Positions 8,838 to 17,870 of a stretch of DNA of 64,000 nucleotides are shown here, one piece after another (position 1 is the stretch's first letter; each line of letters opens with the position of its first letter). The position numbers and the translations under genes were made by a program. The notes below the pieces were generated by a model, which saw only the letters and a program-made list of their open reading frames with translations, made no database searches and was not told the DNA's origin. This DNA is from Hydrogenophilales bacterium (GTDB lineage Bacteria > Pseudomonadota > Gammaproteobacteria > Burkholderiales > Eutrophovitaceae): positions 1 through 64,000 of the forward strand of contig CACKOO010000004.1 of assembly GCA_902601765.1 (NCBI GenBank), read 5' to 3'.

Positions 8838-11009
8838 TTACTTTTTACCATAACCTCGGATATTTTGCTTTAAAACATCAATGGGATTTAGCCCAAGCTT
8901 TGACAAACCCGTCAACTCAAGCTGCAGGAAAAAAGACGTTGAATACTCGTCAGTGGCACTAGCAAACCTGTGTGCCACAAGCCGTGTTTTCCAACAACCA
9001 GAATCGCGTTCAAGCCCAATGACCCCCTCAATAAGCTGCTTGTCCCTAGTGGAGTAATTCCAGCGTGCTAGAGCTGACCAGTCGCGCCCAACTGGCCACT
9101 GCATAGCCCAGTCTAGCTGCTCAACTGAATCTCGTGTAAATCTATACCCAACATTCATAAGCTTCCCACGATCCGGATTATAGTAAAGCATTGCACTTGA
9201 TCTCTCCCATTGATCCTCAACCAAACTGTATTGAGTAATCACATTTGTGCGAAGATTCTGATTAAGTTCCCCATTTACTCCGATTAACAAATCGGATTTG
9301 TTTGAAGTTCTCGGAACATAACTTGAATCAAGGCTTACGCGTTGGTCAGAAAAATAATATCTTTGCGCTAAAGTAACTCTTAATTTTTCTACACCATTTT
9401 TAGGCCTCAAAAAGCGACTTGAAACTGCAGCTGTTAACTGATTAGCATCGTTTATCCTATCAGCTCCCGTAAATAAATTTTCTGTAAAAATTTGTGCTAA
9501 GCTAAAATCTGATTCTGCTGTGTCGAAAGTAGGTATGTGTCCTTGTTCGCGATAGGGTATATATACATAATATAGTCTCGGTTCTAATGTTTGCACGTAT
9601 TCGCTATTAAAAATAGTTGACGTTCTCTCGAAGGTAACTCCACTATCTAAACTATAGATTGGAAGCGTCCTTTGCGTGTCAGGCGCACTGTCATCAAAGG
9701 TGTATCTCGTGTAGTGATACCCTATTTTTGGGGTCAGGTATAAGAAAGATCGACGTAGAGGCCATTTCAAGCTGGGATAAAATACATCTCTGCGGGCTTT
9801 TATTAAAGTCCGATGCTCAAAATCAACCAATTCCCCCCTTACCTCTATATCTGGGCCTATTCTGGTTTTCCTAATACCAAAAAAACGGACCTGCGGAATT
9901 CTCTCATACGGTGGAACCACAAAATCGCCCGGGTCCTGCAATGTCCTAAAGGTTTGTATTCTAGCCTCTGCATTGTACCACCCACCATCGTAATTAAGGC
10001 CAACTTCGCGGGGAAGATTTGTAAGAGAAGTTGCGTTGATATTATCACTCAAATCAGTAAAGTAATCGTCGTCCGATACACTCTGTAACGACAAGTTCCC
10101 AGATAAGTTTTTACCAAAAACATACTTTTGGAATACCGAATACGCCCAACGAGAGTCTTTGTATAATTCATCAGAAGAGAGATATTCCGTTTGGATTTTA
10201 CTGTTAAAACCTTCTGCTAAATATCGAAATTCCTGGCTAAGTTGAAAACCTCGCCGCGACATCATTCGAGGAGTAATAGTAGCATCCATGTGCGGTGCGA
10301 TATTCCAATAATATGGAATCTTGAATTCCGTACCACTCTGGCCGGTTTGACCGGCAGAGGGCGCTAGTAAACCACTCTTTCTTCGGCCAGTTAGTGAGAA
10401 ATCCAAGTAAGGAGCGTACAATATTGGAGTGTTTTTAAAAACTACCACAGCATTTTTGGCGACCCCTAAATCTTTCACTGTATCTATTGCTAGATTATTA
10501 ATTCTGAGATGCCAGTCGTCTGAATCAGCTTCACAAGTAGTATAGGTGCCATTTTCAACCACAAACTCACTATCTGAGTCTGCAAATATTTTATCGGCTG
10601 TACCCCTGGCATTTTGTTCCTCTAAAAAATATTGGGGTTTATAAATAACACCCTTGGAACTTTGCATATTAAAGTCGAGACTATCTCCCGAAATTTCCAA
10701 CCCATCTGATTCGAGTTTAACATTACCCTTGGCATAAACGTCAGAAGAGGAAAATGAATACCTGAGATAATCGGATTTTAAAGTTTTTCCATCACCCATA
10801 ATTTTGACGTCATCAAATGCTTCGACAAAATTACCTTGAAATCCGGCTATGCTTCCCGCGCTCAATAGATATTGCACTTTCTTTGTTTCATTATCATACT
10901 TCCTTAGGTATGCATTACTTTTAAGGCCCTCTGGATGGCTATCATATGTATAAATAGTAAAGCCGATTGATATGGCAAGTAGGAAAAAAGTAGGGCAGTA
11001 TCGGAACAT
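8838..11009 (-). CDS. lptD: LPS-assembly outer-membrane protein LptD
   Basis: Outer-membrane beta-barrel that, with LptE, inserts lipopolysaccharide into the outer leaflet. An N-terminal OstA/LptA-like jellyroll (residues about 45-170: repeated G-x-L and V-Y-A-K-G-N-V strands) precedes a long C-terminal barrel rich in alternating aromatic strands (YRFTRDSVEQLDWAMQWP, YNPDRGKLMNVGYRF). The chosen ATG at 11009 gives a credible signal peptide (FRYCPTFFLLAISIGFTIY); an in-frame TTG at 11057 would add 16 residues. No clear ribosome-binding site for either. First gene of lptD-surA-ksgA and divergent from amgK. About 723 residues, normal for the family. Confidence 0.93.
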   Translation of the reverse strand: MFRYCPTFFLLAISIGFTIYTYDSHPEGLKSNAYLRKYDNETKKVQYLLSAGSIAGFQGNFVEAFDDVKIMGDGKTLKSDYLRYSFSSSDVYAKGNVKLESDGLEISGDSLDFNMQSSKGVIYKPQYFLEEQNARGTADKIFADSDSEFVVENGTYTTCEADSDDWHLRINNLAIDTVKDLGVAKNAVVVFKNTPILYAPYLDFSLTGRRKSGLLAPSAGQTGQSGTEFKIPYYWNIAPHMDATITPRMMSRRGFQLSQEFRYLAEGFNSKIQTEYLSSDELYKDSRWAYSVFQKYVFGKNLSGNLSLQSVSDDDYFTDLSDNINATSLTNLPREVGLNYDGGWYNAEARIQTFRTLQDPGDFVVPPYERIPQVRFFGIRKTRIGPDIEVRGELVDFEHRTLIKARRDVFYPSLKWPLRRSFLYLTPKIGYHYTRYTFDDSAPDTQRTLPIYSLDSGVTFERTSTIFNSEYVQTLEPRLYYVYIPYREQGHIPTFDTAESDFSLAQIFTENLFTGADRINDANQLTAAVSSRFLRPKNGVEKLRVTLAQRYYFSDQRVSLDSSYVPRTSNKSDLLIGVNGELNQNLRTNVITQYSLVEDQWERSSAMLYYNPDRGKLMNVGYRFTRDSVEQLDWAMQWPVGRDWSALARWNYSTRDKQLIEGVIGLERDSGCWKTRLVAHRFASATDEYSTSFFLQLELTGLSKLGLNPIDVLKQNIRGYGKK

Positions 11010-11085
11010 TAATGAGTAATTATGACAAATAATGATAGTATTTATAAGATTGAACAAATATACAACATCTTAACAAGCTATTCTT

Positions 11086-12066
11086 TTGGAACGTTTAAAA
11101 CAATTAACTAATTGGATCGAACTCAAGCTAAATTGTAATCGATTTAGGCTAGAGCCAGTGTCCTCCGATGCGAGTTTTCGCCGATACTATCGGGTAGTCT
11201 TGCAAGAAAGCAAGACGCTTGTAGCTATGGATGCTCCACCGCAACACCAAGACTGCTACCCTTTTGCGAAAGTAGCCGGCCTGATGGCTACCGCAGGAAT
11301 AAAAGTGCCGAAAATAATCTTCTCTGATATGCAAAACGGCTTCCTAATATTGACTGATCTAGGCAAAAACACGTACCTGGACATTATAAATCAAAACAAC
11401 GCTGAAAAACTTTTTAACAGCGCTATTGATACGTTAATTAAATGGCAATGTGCGACTTCCGTCAACAAGCTACCGGCCTACAGCAAAAACCTTCTACAAA
11501 AAGAACTAGATCTTTTTTTAGATTGGTATATCGGGGTTCACTTTTCAGGTACTCTAAGTGAAGACTCAATCATCTCATTACGGTCAACCAACGACTTACT
11601 GATCTATAACGCTATCGAACAAAGCCAAGTTTTTGTTCACCGCGACTATATGCCAAGAAATATTATGGCTTGTCCAGAAGGAGGACCGGGTATCATCGAC
11701 TTTCAAGATGCAGTGGTAGGGCCAATCACTTATGATGTGGTTAGTCTATTCAAGGACGCCTTCGTAAGCTGGAGCGAAAAGGATATTGCGCGATGGACAA
11801 AATATTATTGGAAAAAAGCTAAGGACCATAATTTACCCGTCGAAGATTCTTTTACGAATTTCCAAAAACAATTTGACCTGATGGGTGTGCAAAGACACTT
11901 GAAGGTTCTGGGCATTTTCGCTCGGATTTGCTATCGAGATAAAAAACCAAAATATTTAAAAGATGCTCCTCGTTTTTTTAATTATTTGAAAACGACATGT
12001 AAACGGCATGACGAGTTGACAAAACTTCACCAAGTCCTCGTGAAAATCGAGGAGTACTCTGATTAA
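11086..12066 (+). CDS. amgK: N-acetylmuramate/N-acetylglucosamine anomeric kinase (AmgK-like)
   Basis: Aminoglycoside-phosphotransferase fold kinase. In Pseudomonas AmgK phosphorylates recovered MurNAc at the anomeric position, bypassing de novo UDP-MurNAc synthesis. 326 residues. The family N-terminus (PVSSDASFRRYYRV) is clear, the catalytic loop is VHRDYMPRNIM (HxDxxxxN) near residue 184 and the metal site is IIDFQDAVVGPITYD near 206. The start is TTG 11086; there is no ATG or GTG in a suitable place. The downstream neighbour murU, 16 nt away, is the matching uridylyltransferase, which strongly supports the assignment over a generic phosphotransferase. Confidence 0.9.
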   Translation: MERLKQLTNWIELKLNCNRFRLEPVSSDASFRRYYRVVLQESKTLVAMDAPPQHQDCYPFAKVAGLMATAGIKVPKIIFSDMQNGFLILTDLGKNTYLDIINQNNAEKLFNSAIDTLIKWQCATSVNKLPAYSKNLLQKELDLFLDWYIGVHFSGTLSEDSIISLRSTNDLLIYNAIEQSQVFVHRDYMPRNIMACPEGGPGIIDFQDAVVGPITYDVVSLFKDAFVSWSEKDIARWTKYYWKKAKDHNLPVEDSFTNFQKQFDLMGVQRHLKVLGIFARICYRDKKPKYLKDAPRFFNYLKTTCKRHDELTKLHQVLVKIEEYSD

Positions 12067-12082
12067 CTAAATTCTCAAGAAT

Positions 12083-12787
12083 ATGATAAAGAGTTTTACT
12101 GCAATGATACTTGCTGCTGGAATGGGAAAGAGAATGCGACCATTAACAAATAATATTCCGAAAGCTCTAATAAAGGTCAATGGCAAACCGCTAATATTGT
12201 GGCACTTGCAAAAACTAGAAGCTGCTGGTTTCCAAAGGGTTATAATTAATCTTTATCATATGGGATCAAAAATAGAGAAGATGATTCGTGAAAATGCACC
12301 CAACAGTGTGCAAATTTTCTTTTCCCGAGAAACCACCTTGCTCGAAACAGCAGGAGGAATTGCTTACGCTCTGCCTCAAATTGACGAATCTTGTTTTGCG
12401 GTAATTAATGCAGATATTTATACGGAATACGATTTTTCACATTTGAAAAACAAGATATCAATTATCAGCCAAAACTCTGACCAACTTGGCCACATTATCC
12501 TGGTTGATAACCCAAAGCATAATTCCACGGGAGACTTTTCCCTTAACAAACAATTAGTATCGAATGCCAAAGTCAATCGTCTGACCTTTAGCGGAATTAG
12601 TGTTTTCAATCGTAAATTATTTACCCATGTTTCCATGAACTCGAGCCAACCATTGGCTCCTATACTAAAGGAAGCTGTATGCCAGAAACTTATAACTGGA
12701 ACTTATTTTGGCGGCCTTTGGAGCGATATTGGTACTCCAGATAGACTTAAAGCTTTAAATATGGCGCTTGAGGGAGACCTAAAATAA
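12083..12787 (+). CDS. murU: N-acetylmuramate alpha-1-phosphate uridylyltransferase MurU
   Basis: Sugar-1-phosphate nucleotidyltransferase that makes UDP-MurNAc from MurNAc-1-phosphate in cell-wall recycling. 234 residues. The nucleotide-binding signature LAAGMGKRMRPLT sits at residues 10-22 and the substrate lysine in PKALIKVNGKP follows; VINADIYTEYDF carries the metal-binding Asp. Lacks the hexapeptide domain of GlmU-type enzymes, as MurU does. Immediately downstream of amgK. Its TAA stop overlaps the presumed first codon of the PaiB-like gene. Confidence 0.92.
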   Translation: MIKSFTAMILAAGMGKRMRPLTNNIPKALIKVNGKPLILWHLQKLEAAGFQRVIINLYHMGSKIEKMIRENAPNSVQIFFSRETTLLETAGGIAYALPQIDESCFAVINADIYTEYDFSHLKNKISIISQNSDQLGHIILVDNPKHNSTGDFSLNKQLVSNAKVNRLTFSGISVFNRKLFTHVSMNSSQPLAPILKEAVCQKLITGTYFGGLWSDIGTPDRLKALNMALEGDLK

Positions 12788-13404
12788 TTTATACACCTGA
12801 AAACTTTCACCCCAAAACAATCCAAGATGCTTTTAAATTAATCCGAGCCTATGGATTTGCGACATTAATTTCTAATGGGGTCGATGAGGCCTTTGTTAGC
12901 CACACCCCGATTATTCTGGATGATAAAGAAAAAATCCTTCGTGGGCATCTTTCGAAAAATAACACTCACCACAAAGATTTAGTCAAACACGGTAGGGCGA
13001 TAGCGATTTTTAACGGACCCCACCATTATATATCACCAACGTATTACCATTCTCATCCTAGTGTCCCTACATGGAATTATGCAGTTGTCCATGTTTCGGG
13101 AAAGGTAGGTATAATTTCTGAAAAAAAACTTGTTATGAGTTTCTTGTCAGATTTGGTGAATGCTTATGAGTCTGGGAGCAATAATAAATGGGCTTTTGAA
13201 CTTCCCAAATCTTATTTGGACGACATGCTAAAATTTGTTGTGTGTTTTGAAATAAAAATAGAGAAAATTCAAGCTAAGTTCAAATTATCTCAAAATCGTC
13301 CACAAAAAGATTTGCCAAAAATAATTAAGCACTTAAGGCAGTTAAATAGTGACAACAGCATTGAAATTGCAGACTTAATAATCAACAATGTTCAAGATAA
13401 ATAA
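12787..13404 (+). CDS. PaiB/FMN-binding split-barrel protein, apparently with ATT start
   Basis: A PaiB-family FMN-binding split-barrel protein of about 205 residues. The family blocks are all there: YTPENFHP at the N-terminus, RGHLSKNN, IFNGPHHYISPTYY, SVPTWNYAVVHVSG and, near the end, KFKLSQNRPQKDL. Homologues start M-Y-x-P; here the codon before Tyr is ATT (12787-12789), preceded by ATA, and the frame is closed 15 nt further up by TGA. No ATG, GTG, TTG or CTG is available before ATG 13135, which would remove more than half of the domain. GGGAG lies about 10 nt before ATT. The codon overlaps the murU stop, pointing to translational coupling. PaiB in Bacillus is linked to repression of sporulation and protease genes; the role here is unknown. 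Confidence 0.82.
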   Translation: MYTPENFHPKTIQDAFKLIRAYGFATLISNGVDEAFVSHTPIILDDKEKILRGHLSKNNTHHKDLVKHGRAIAIFNGPHHYISPTYYHSHPSVPTWNYAVVHVSGKVGIISEKKLVMSFLSDLVNAYESGSNNKWAFELPKSYLDDMLKFVVCFEIKIEKIQAKFKLSQNRPQKDLPKIIKHLRQLNSDNSIEIADLIINNVQDK

Positions 13405-13428
13405 CAATTCCTTGCCATAAAGAACCAA

Positions 13429-14733
13429 ATGACTGAAATATATATAAATCGTCGAAAGAAATTGATAAAAAAGATTGGGAATGGCCTAGCCCTTATTCGT
13501 AATGCCCCTGAGCGAATAAGGAGCAGAGATACTCAGTACAGGTATCGCCACGATAGTAATTTTTATTATTTATCGGGGTTCACTGAACCAGAATCAATCA
13601 TTTTTCTCGTTGGGGGTAATAAGCCAAAATCTATTCTATTTTGTCGTGAAAAAAATGCAGAGCTCGAACTTTGGGATGGATTTCGGATCGGTCCTGAACT
13701 AGCTAAAGACGAATTTTTATTTGATGAGGCGTACCCGATTTCACAACTAAAAAAAAGACTACCCGATTTGATAAATAAAGAAAATATGTTTTGGGAACTA
13801 GGCGCTGATGCCCAATGGGATAATACCCTTATAAGTGCTATTGAGTCTCTCAAACAGAACTCGCGTCGTAGCAATCAACTGTCTGTTGGAATCTTCGATA
13901 TAAGAAATATTATTCACGAAATGCGTTTAGTAAAAGATAAATCTGAGTTAGAAGTTATGCGGCGCGCTGCCGATGTTTCGGCCAAAACCCATAAACTTAT
14001 AATGCAAACTATAAAACCAGGCATGTGGGAATTTGAAGTAGAGGCAAAGATCTTATATGAATTTCATAAAAACCGCTCGAAAGCAGCAGCGTATACCTCT
14101 GTTGTAGCTGGAGGTAAAAATGCGTGCATTCTACATTATATAGATAATAATTCTGAGCTAAAAGATGGTGATTTATTATTAATTGATGCTGGCTGCGAAT
14201 TAGATGGTTATGCATCTGACATAACGCGAACTTTTCCAATAAGTGAGCGGTTTACTACCCCGCAAAAAGACATTTATGAACTAGTTTTACGAGCTCAACT
14301 TGCCGCCATTGATTGCATTTCAGCAGGTCGCCATTACAATGAACCACACGATGCCGCTATAAAAGTCTTATCTCAAGGCTTTATCGATCTTGGGTTGTGC
14401 AAAGGATCTGTTGATTCTGTGATTGAAAACCAAGAATATATGAAATTCTATATGCATGGAACAGGACATTGGCTGGGCATGGATGTACATGATGTTGGAG
14501 CTTATAAGAAGCAGAATAAATGGATAAAATTTATTCCTGGTATGGTTTTAACTGTTGAACCGGGTTGTTATATTCGGCCCGAAAATAACATTCCCGAACA
14601 CTATTGGAATATTGGAATCCGAATTGAGGATGATGTCGTTGTAAAATCTGATGGTTGCGAAATTATTACATCTAAAACCCCGAAAGAGCCGGAAGAAATA
14701 GAGGCCCTAAGAAAAACTGCTCATGGTTTTTGA
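13429..14733 (+). CDS. pepP: Xaa-Pro aminopeptidase (aminopeptidase P)
   Basis: M24B metallopeptidase that removes N-terminal residues preceding proline, in the cytosol. 434 residues: a creatinase-like N-terminal domain (RDTQYRYRHDSNFYYLSGF is the typical opening) and a pita-bread catalytic domain. Metal ligands visible: the Asp in LIDAGCELDGYASDITRTFP (two Asp), the His in HGTGHWLGMDVHDVG, Glu in TVEPGCYI and Glu in GIRIEDDVVV. Normal length. The last 11 nt overlap ubiH, so the two are co-transcribed; pepP-ubiH is a widespread proteobacterial pair. Confidence 0.96.
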   Translation: MTEIYINRRKKLIKKIGNGLALIRNAPERIRSRDTQYRYRHDSNFYYLSGFTEPESIIFLVGGNKPKSILFCREKNAELELWDGFRIGPELAKDEFLFDEAYPISQLKKRLPDLINKENMFWELGADAQWDNTLISAIESLKQNSRRSNQLSVGIFDIRNIIHEMRLVKDKSELEVMRRAADVSAKTHKLIMQTIKPGMWEFEVEAKILYEFHKNRSKAAAYTSVVAGGKNACILHYIDNNSELKDGDLLLIDAGCELDGYASDITRTFPISERFTTPQKDIYELVLRAQLAAIDCISAGRHYNEPHDAAIKVLSQGFIDLGLCKGSVDSVIENQEYMKFYMHGTGHWLGMDVHDVGAYKKQNKWIKFIPGMVLTVEPGCYIRPENNIPEHYWNIGIRIEDDVVVKSDGCEIITSKTPKEPEEIEALRKTAHGF

Positions 14734-15883
14734 TGTCACTATAACTGGAGCGGGGCTAGTGGGTTGCGCCCTCGCTGTTTCCTTAGGGTTACAGAAAAAA
14801 CGCGTGATGCTGATAGATGCAAAAAGCTTGCTGCTACCTCCGGAAGAGTCTAAAAAATTGGCGATCTCTTATGGAAGTAAAAGAATTTTAGAAAACCTTG
14901 GCGTCTGGCAAGACCTTAATAGCGTCACTGCAATCGATAAAATTCATGTGTCTCATAAAGGACACTTTGGTCGTGCTCTTTTGAAGAAGGAACACCTAAA
15001 AATTCCAGCATTAGGCTACGTCGTGTCTTATCGAGAGTTGCAGTCTCGACTCCTGGATAGCGCTAAAAAAATTGGAGTGGAGATATCAGACGAATCCCTT
15101 GTAGTAAATACAGATTCATGCGACAAAACAGCAAAAGTAACTTTTGAAAGAAAACACCAAAAAAATGAGATAGAAACCTATCTTGCAGTAATAGCGGACG
15201 GTGGATCGGCTCTGGCGAAAAAAAACATGGGGAAATATCGTGAAACTAAATATAACCAAGAAGCTCTTTTGGCTATAGTGGCCTGTGATAAAGATCACAA
15301 TAATTTGGCATTTGAACGTTTTACAAAAGACGGTCCGATCGCCCTTTTACCTTTCGGCAATTCCTATGCCTTAGTCTGGGTGGGAAAACCCATGGAATCT
15401 CAAAAAAGACTAAAGTTGACTTCACGAGACTTCCTGGTATCGTTACAAAAATATTTTGGAACGCGTGCTGGTAAATTTACATCTGTCGCGGATCGCAAAT
15501 GTGTACCTCTCCTCATGAGTTTTGCCCGAGACATTGTAGGTAATAGACTTTTAGTTCTTGGAAATGCAGCGCAAGCGTTACACCCCATAGCAGGTCAGGG
15601 GTTAAATCTCGGATTGCGTGATATGGCGGAACTTGCCAACTTAACTAGTAAAAGTCAAAATGATGCTTTAGGAAGTATCCATTTTCTTTTGCAATATAAA
15701 AATTCTAGGTTGACTGATCGTTCGTTTGGGATAGCTTTTACTGACTTGCTGACAAAGATGTTTTCCAATAACCTAAAACCATTGGTATTAACAAGAGGGC
15801 TTGCGCTATCTATTTTAGATATAACACCAATTTTACGTAATTTTTTGATGAGACGAATGATTTTTGGAAGTAAGTTAACTTAA
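14723..15883 (+). CDS. ubiH: UbiH/UbiF-family ubiquinone biosynthesis FAD monooxygenase
   Basis: FAD-dependent aromatic-ring hydroxylase of the UbiH/UbiF/VisC/COQ6 family, acting on membrane-bound polyprenylphenols. 386 residues. The dinucleotide-binding GAGLVGCALAVSLG starts at residue 8 and the second FAD motif reads LLVLGNAAQALHPIAGQGLNLGLRDM near 280. Which ring position it hydroxylates cannot be told from sequence alone, though the pepP neighbour favours UbiH. ubiA, another ubiquinone gene, lies at 26.8 kb. Starts inside the end of pepP. Confidence 0.9.
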   Translation: MVFDVTITGAGLVGCALAVSLGLQKKRVMLIDAKSLLLPPEESKKLAISYGSKRILENLGVWQDLNSVTAIDKIHVSHKGHFGRALLKKEHLKIPALGYVVSYRELQSRLLDSAKKIGVEISDESLVVNTDSCDKTAKVTFERKHQKNEIETYLAVIADGGSALAKKNMGKYRETKYNQEALLAIVACDKDHNNLAFERFTKDGPIALLPFGNSYALVWVGKPMESQKRLKLTSRDFLVSLQKYFGTRAGKFTSVADRKCVPLLMSFARDIVGNRLLVLGNAAQALHPIAGQGLNLGLRDMAELANLTSKSQNDALGSIHFLLQYKNSRLTDRSFGIAFTDLLTKMFSNNLKPLVLTRGLALSILDITPILRNFLMRRMIFGSKLT

Positions 15884-15908
15884 ATTATAATTAAAAATTC
15901 AAGGCCTT

Positions 15909-15971
15909 ATGATTACCAAGATTTGTAATAATAGCGAACAGCGGTTTACACGTCGAAGGGCGACCTTTTGA
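15909..15971 (+). CDS. Possible 20-residue leader ORF coupled to fis
   Basis: A very short reading frame, MITKICNNSEQRFTRRRATF, with AAGG about 6 nt upstream of its ATG. Its TGA overlaps the TTG start of fis (TTGA), the geometry of translational coupling. It is Arg rich near the end. It may be a regulatory leader, the degraded tail of a longer gene, or chance. No homologue is known to me. Confidence 0.25.
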   Translation: MITKICNNSEQRFTRRRATF

Positions 15972-16207
15972 TCGCAGATAACCTAATAGCAAAACATGTG
16001 CGACTAGCACTCAAAGAGTATCTCAAAGACTTAGATGGCGAGAGCCCTATCGGGATTATGGGTATGGTAATTCATTCGGTCGAAAAACCAGCAATCGAAA
16101 TCATTCTTGAACATGTAGAGGGCAACCAAACCAGGGCAGCATCCATACTTGGAATAAACAGAAACACACTCCGTAAAAAAATAAAAATTTACAACATAAA
16201 AACCTAA
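15968..16207 (+). CDS. fis: Fis-family DNA-binding protein
   Basis: Small nucleoid-associated regulator, 79 residues. The C-terminal helix-turn-helix is clear: AIEIILEHVEGNQTRAASIL and GINRNTLRKKIKIYNI. The N-terminal dimerisation arm of enteric Fis is shortened, as in betaproteobacterial homologues. The start is TTG 15968, with GAAGGG about 9 nt before it. It sits 27 nt upstream of purH, an arrangement (fis-purH) found in many betaproteobacteria, where dusB usually precedes fis; here ubiH does. Likely co-transcribed with purH-purD. Confidence 0.92.
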   Translation: MIADNLIAKHVRLALKEYLKDLDGESPIGIMGMVIHSVEKPAIEIILEHVEGNQTRAASILGINRNTLRKKIKIYNIKT

Positions 16208-16234
16208 TTATATTTTTAAAAGGTAGAGATTTTA

Positions 16235-17803
16235 ATGGCCGCACAAAGACAGTTAGCATTGATTAGTGTTTCCGACAAAACAGGACTCGCGGAACTTGCC
16301 AAGGGATTATTTGATTTAGGTTTTGAAATTTTGTCTACCGGAGGGACTGCAAGGTTAATATCAAAAATGGGCGTCAAATGTACGGAAGTATCTGAATATA
16401 CAAACTTCCCGGAAATTTTAGATGGACGAGTTAAAACATTACATCCTAAAATCCACGGTGGGATTTTGGGAGATAGTCGAAAAAAAAATCATATAGATCA
16501 AATGTTAAACCATGACATCGCGATGATACCGATAGTAGTGGTTAATTTGTATCCATTTTTTTTAGCCACACAAAAACCATCCTGTTCTATCGATGAGGCT
16601 ATTGAAAATATTGATATTGGGGGGCCAACATTAATAAGAGCAGCTGCAAAAAACTGGGAAAACGTCGGTGTTATTACATCAAGCCATAGATACGAGGAAC
16701 TGTTGAGTAAGTTGAGAAAAACCGATGGGATAATTGACAAAGAATATCGTTTTACATTAGCCAAAGAAGCGTTTGCACACACGGCGGCCTATGATGGAAT
16801 GATTAGTAATTATCTGTCTGCCAAACAATTAGGTGGAGATGGATCTCCGTTTCCTACTACATTTAATCTTCAATATTCAAAAAAACAAGATTTAAGATAT
16901 GGGGAAAATCCGCATCAAAAGTCGGCTTTTTATTTAGATAATTCAACGGACCAAAGAGGCTTAGGAGAATATAAACAACTAAATGGTAAAGAACTATCTT
17001 TTAATAATATAGTTGATACAGATACGGCTTGGGAATGCGTTAAAACCTTTAAAGAGCCCAGCTGCGTAATCGTAAAGCATGCAAACCCTTGTGGAGTTGC
17101 AAAAGGTAAGAGTTCTTTAATTGCTTATGATAAAGCTTTTCTAGCAGACCCGACTTCGGCTTTTGGAGGCATAGTAGCGTTTAACTCCGAAGTTGATGAG
17201 AAAACGGCACTTGCTGTAAATAAAACGTTTGTGGAAGTGGTAATAGCGCCAAAATTTTCTGCCGAAGCTTTTGTAGTCCTTAAACAAAAGGTAAATATTA
17301 GACTTCTTGAGTTGACAACCGCTTTTAATTCACAATCGTATGATATAAAAAAAATAAATGGAGGGTTGCTTGTACAAACTCCTGATAATGAAATAGACCT
17401 GAGTGAAAAACAAGTAACGTGTCCCACTAAAAGAAAACCAAACCAGGAAGAAAAACAAAATCTTATTTTTGCTTGGCAAGTGTCGAAATTTGTTAAATCA
17501 AATGCCATTGTTTTTTGTAAAAATGATATGACTATGGGAGTAGGCGCAGGGCAAATGAGCAGAATTGACTCCGTCAAAATAGCAGCGATGAAAGCAGAGA
17601 GATCAGGGTTGAGGCTGCGAGATACCGTCGTAGCGTCCGATGCTTTTTTTCCCTTTCCAGATGCCCTAGAGGAACTAGCTCGAGTGGGCGCCAGGGCAGT
17701 TATTCAACCGGGAGGCAGCATAAAGGATAAAGAGGTGATTTCAGCCGCTGATAACCTTGGACTTGCCATGATTTTTACAGGCAAGCGTCATTTTAAGCAC
17801 TAA
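16235..17803 (+). CDS. purH: Bifunctional AICAR formyltransferase / IMP cyclohydrolase
   Basis: Carries out the last two steps of purine synthesis: formylation of AICAR and ring closure to IMP. 522 residues. The N-terminal methylglyoxal-synthase-like cyclohydrolase domain (SVSDKTGL, STGGTARLI, DGRVKTLHPKIHGG) covers about 1-200. The C-terminal transformylase domain has LRYGENPHQ, the catalytic KHANPCGVA and the final SDAFFPFPDALEELARVGARAVIQPGGSIKD. AGGTAGAG precedes ATG 16235. Followed by purD after 67 nt; the pair is a standard purHD operon. Confidence 0.97.
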   Translation: MAAQRQLALISVSDKTGLAELAKGLFDLGFEILSTGGTARLISKMGVKCTEVSEYTNFPEILDGRVKTLHPKIHGGILGDSRKKNHIDQMLNHDIAMIPIVVVNLYPFFLATQKPSCSIDEAIENIDIGGPTLIRAAAKNWENVGVITSSHRYEELLSKLRKTDGIIDKEYRFTLAKEAFAHTAAYDGMISNYLSAKQLGGDGSPFPTTFNLQYSKKQDLRYGENPHQKSAFYLDNSTDQRGLGEYKQLNGKELSFNNIVDTDTAWECVKTFKEPSCVIVKHANPCGVAKGKSSLIAYDKAFLADPTSAFGGIVAFNSEVDEKTALAVNKTFVEVVIAPKFSAEAFVVLKQKVNIRLLELTTAFNSQSYDIKKINGGLLVQTPDNEIDLSEKQVTCPTKRKPNQEEKQNLIFAWQVSKFVKSNAIVFCKNDMTMGVGAGQMSRIDSVKIAAMKAERSGLRLRDTVVASDAFFPFPDALEELARVGARAVIQPGGSIKDKEVISAADNLGLAMIFTGKRHFKH

Positions 17804-17870
17804 TGAAAATTGAGGGTAGCGCAAGTCTGTGACTGCATGTTTTTTGTAAATATTGATTGGTAGATGAAAA

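Noticed and set aside
17125..17577. 150-codon minus-strand frame inside purH
   Set aside because: Entirely antisense to a well-conserved enzyme and without family features.
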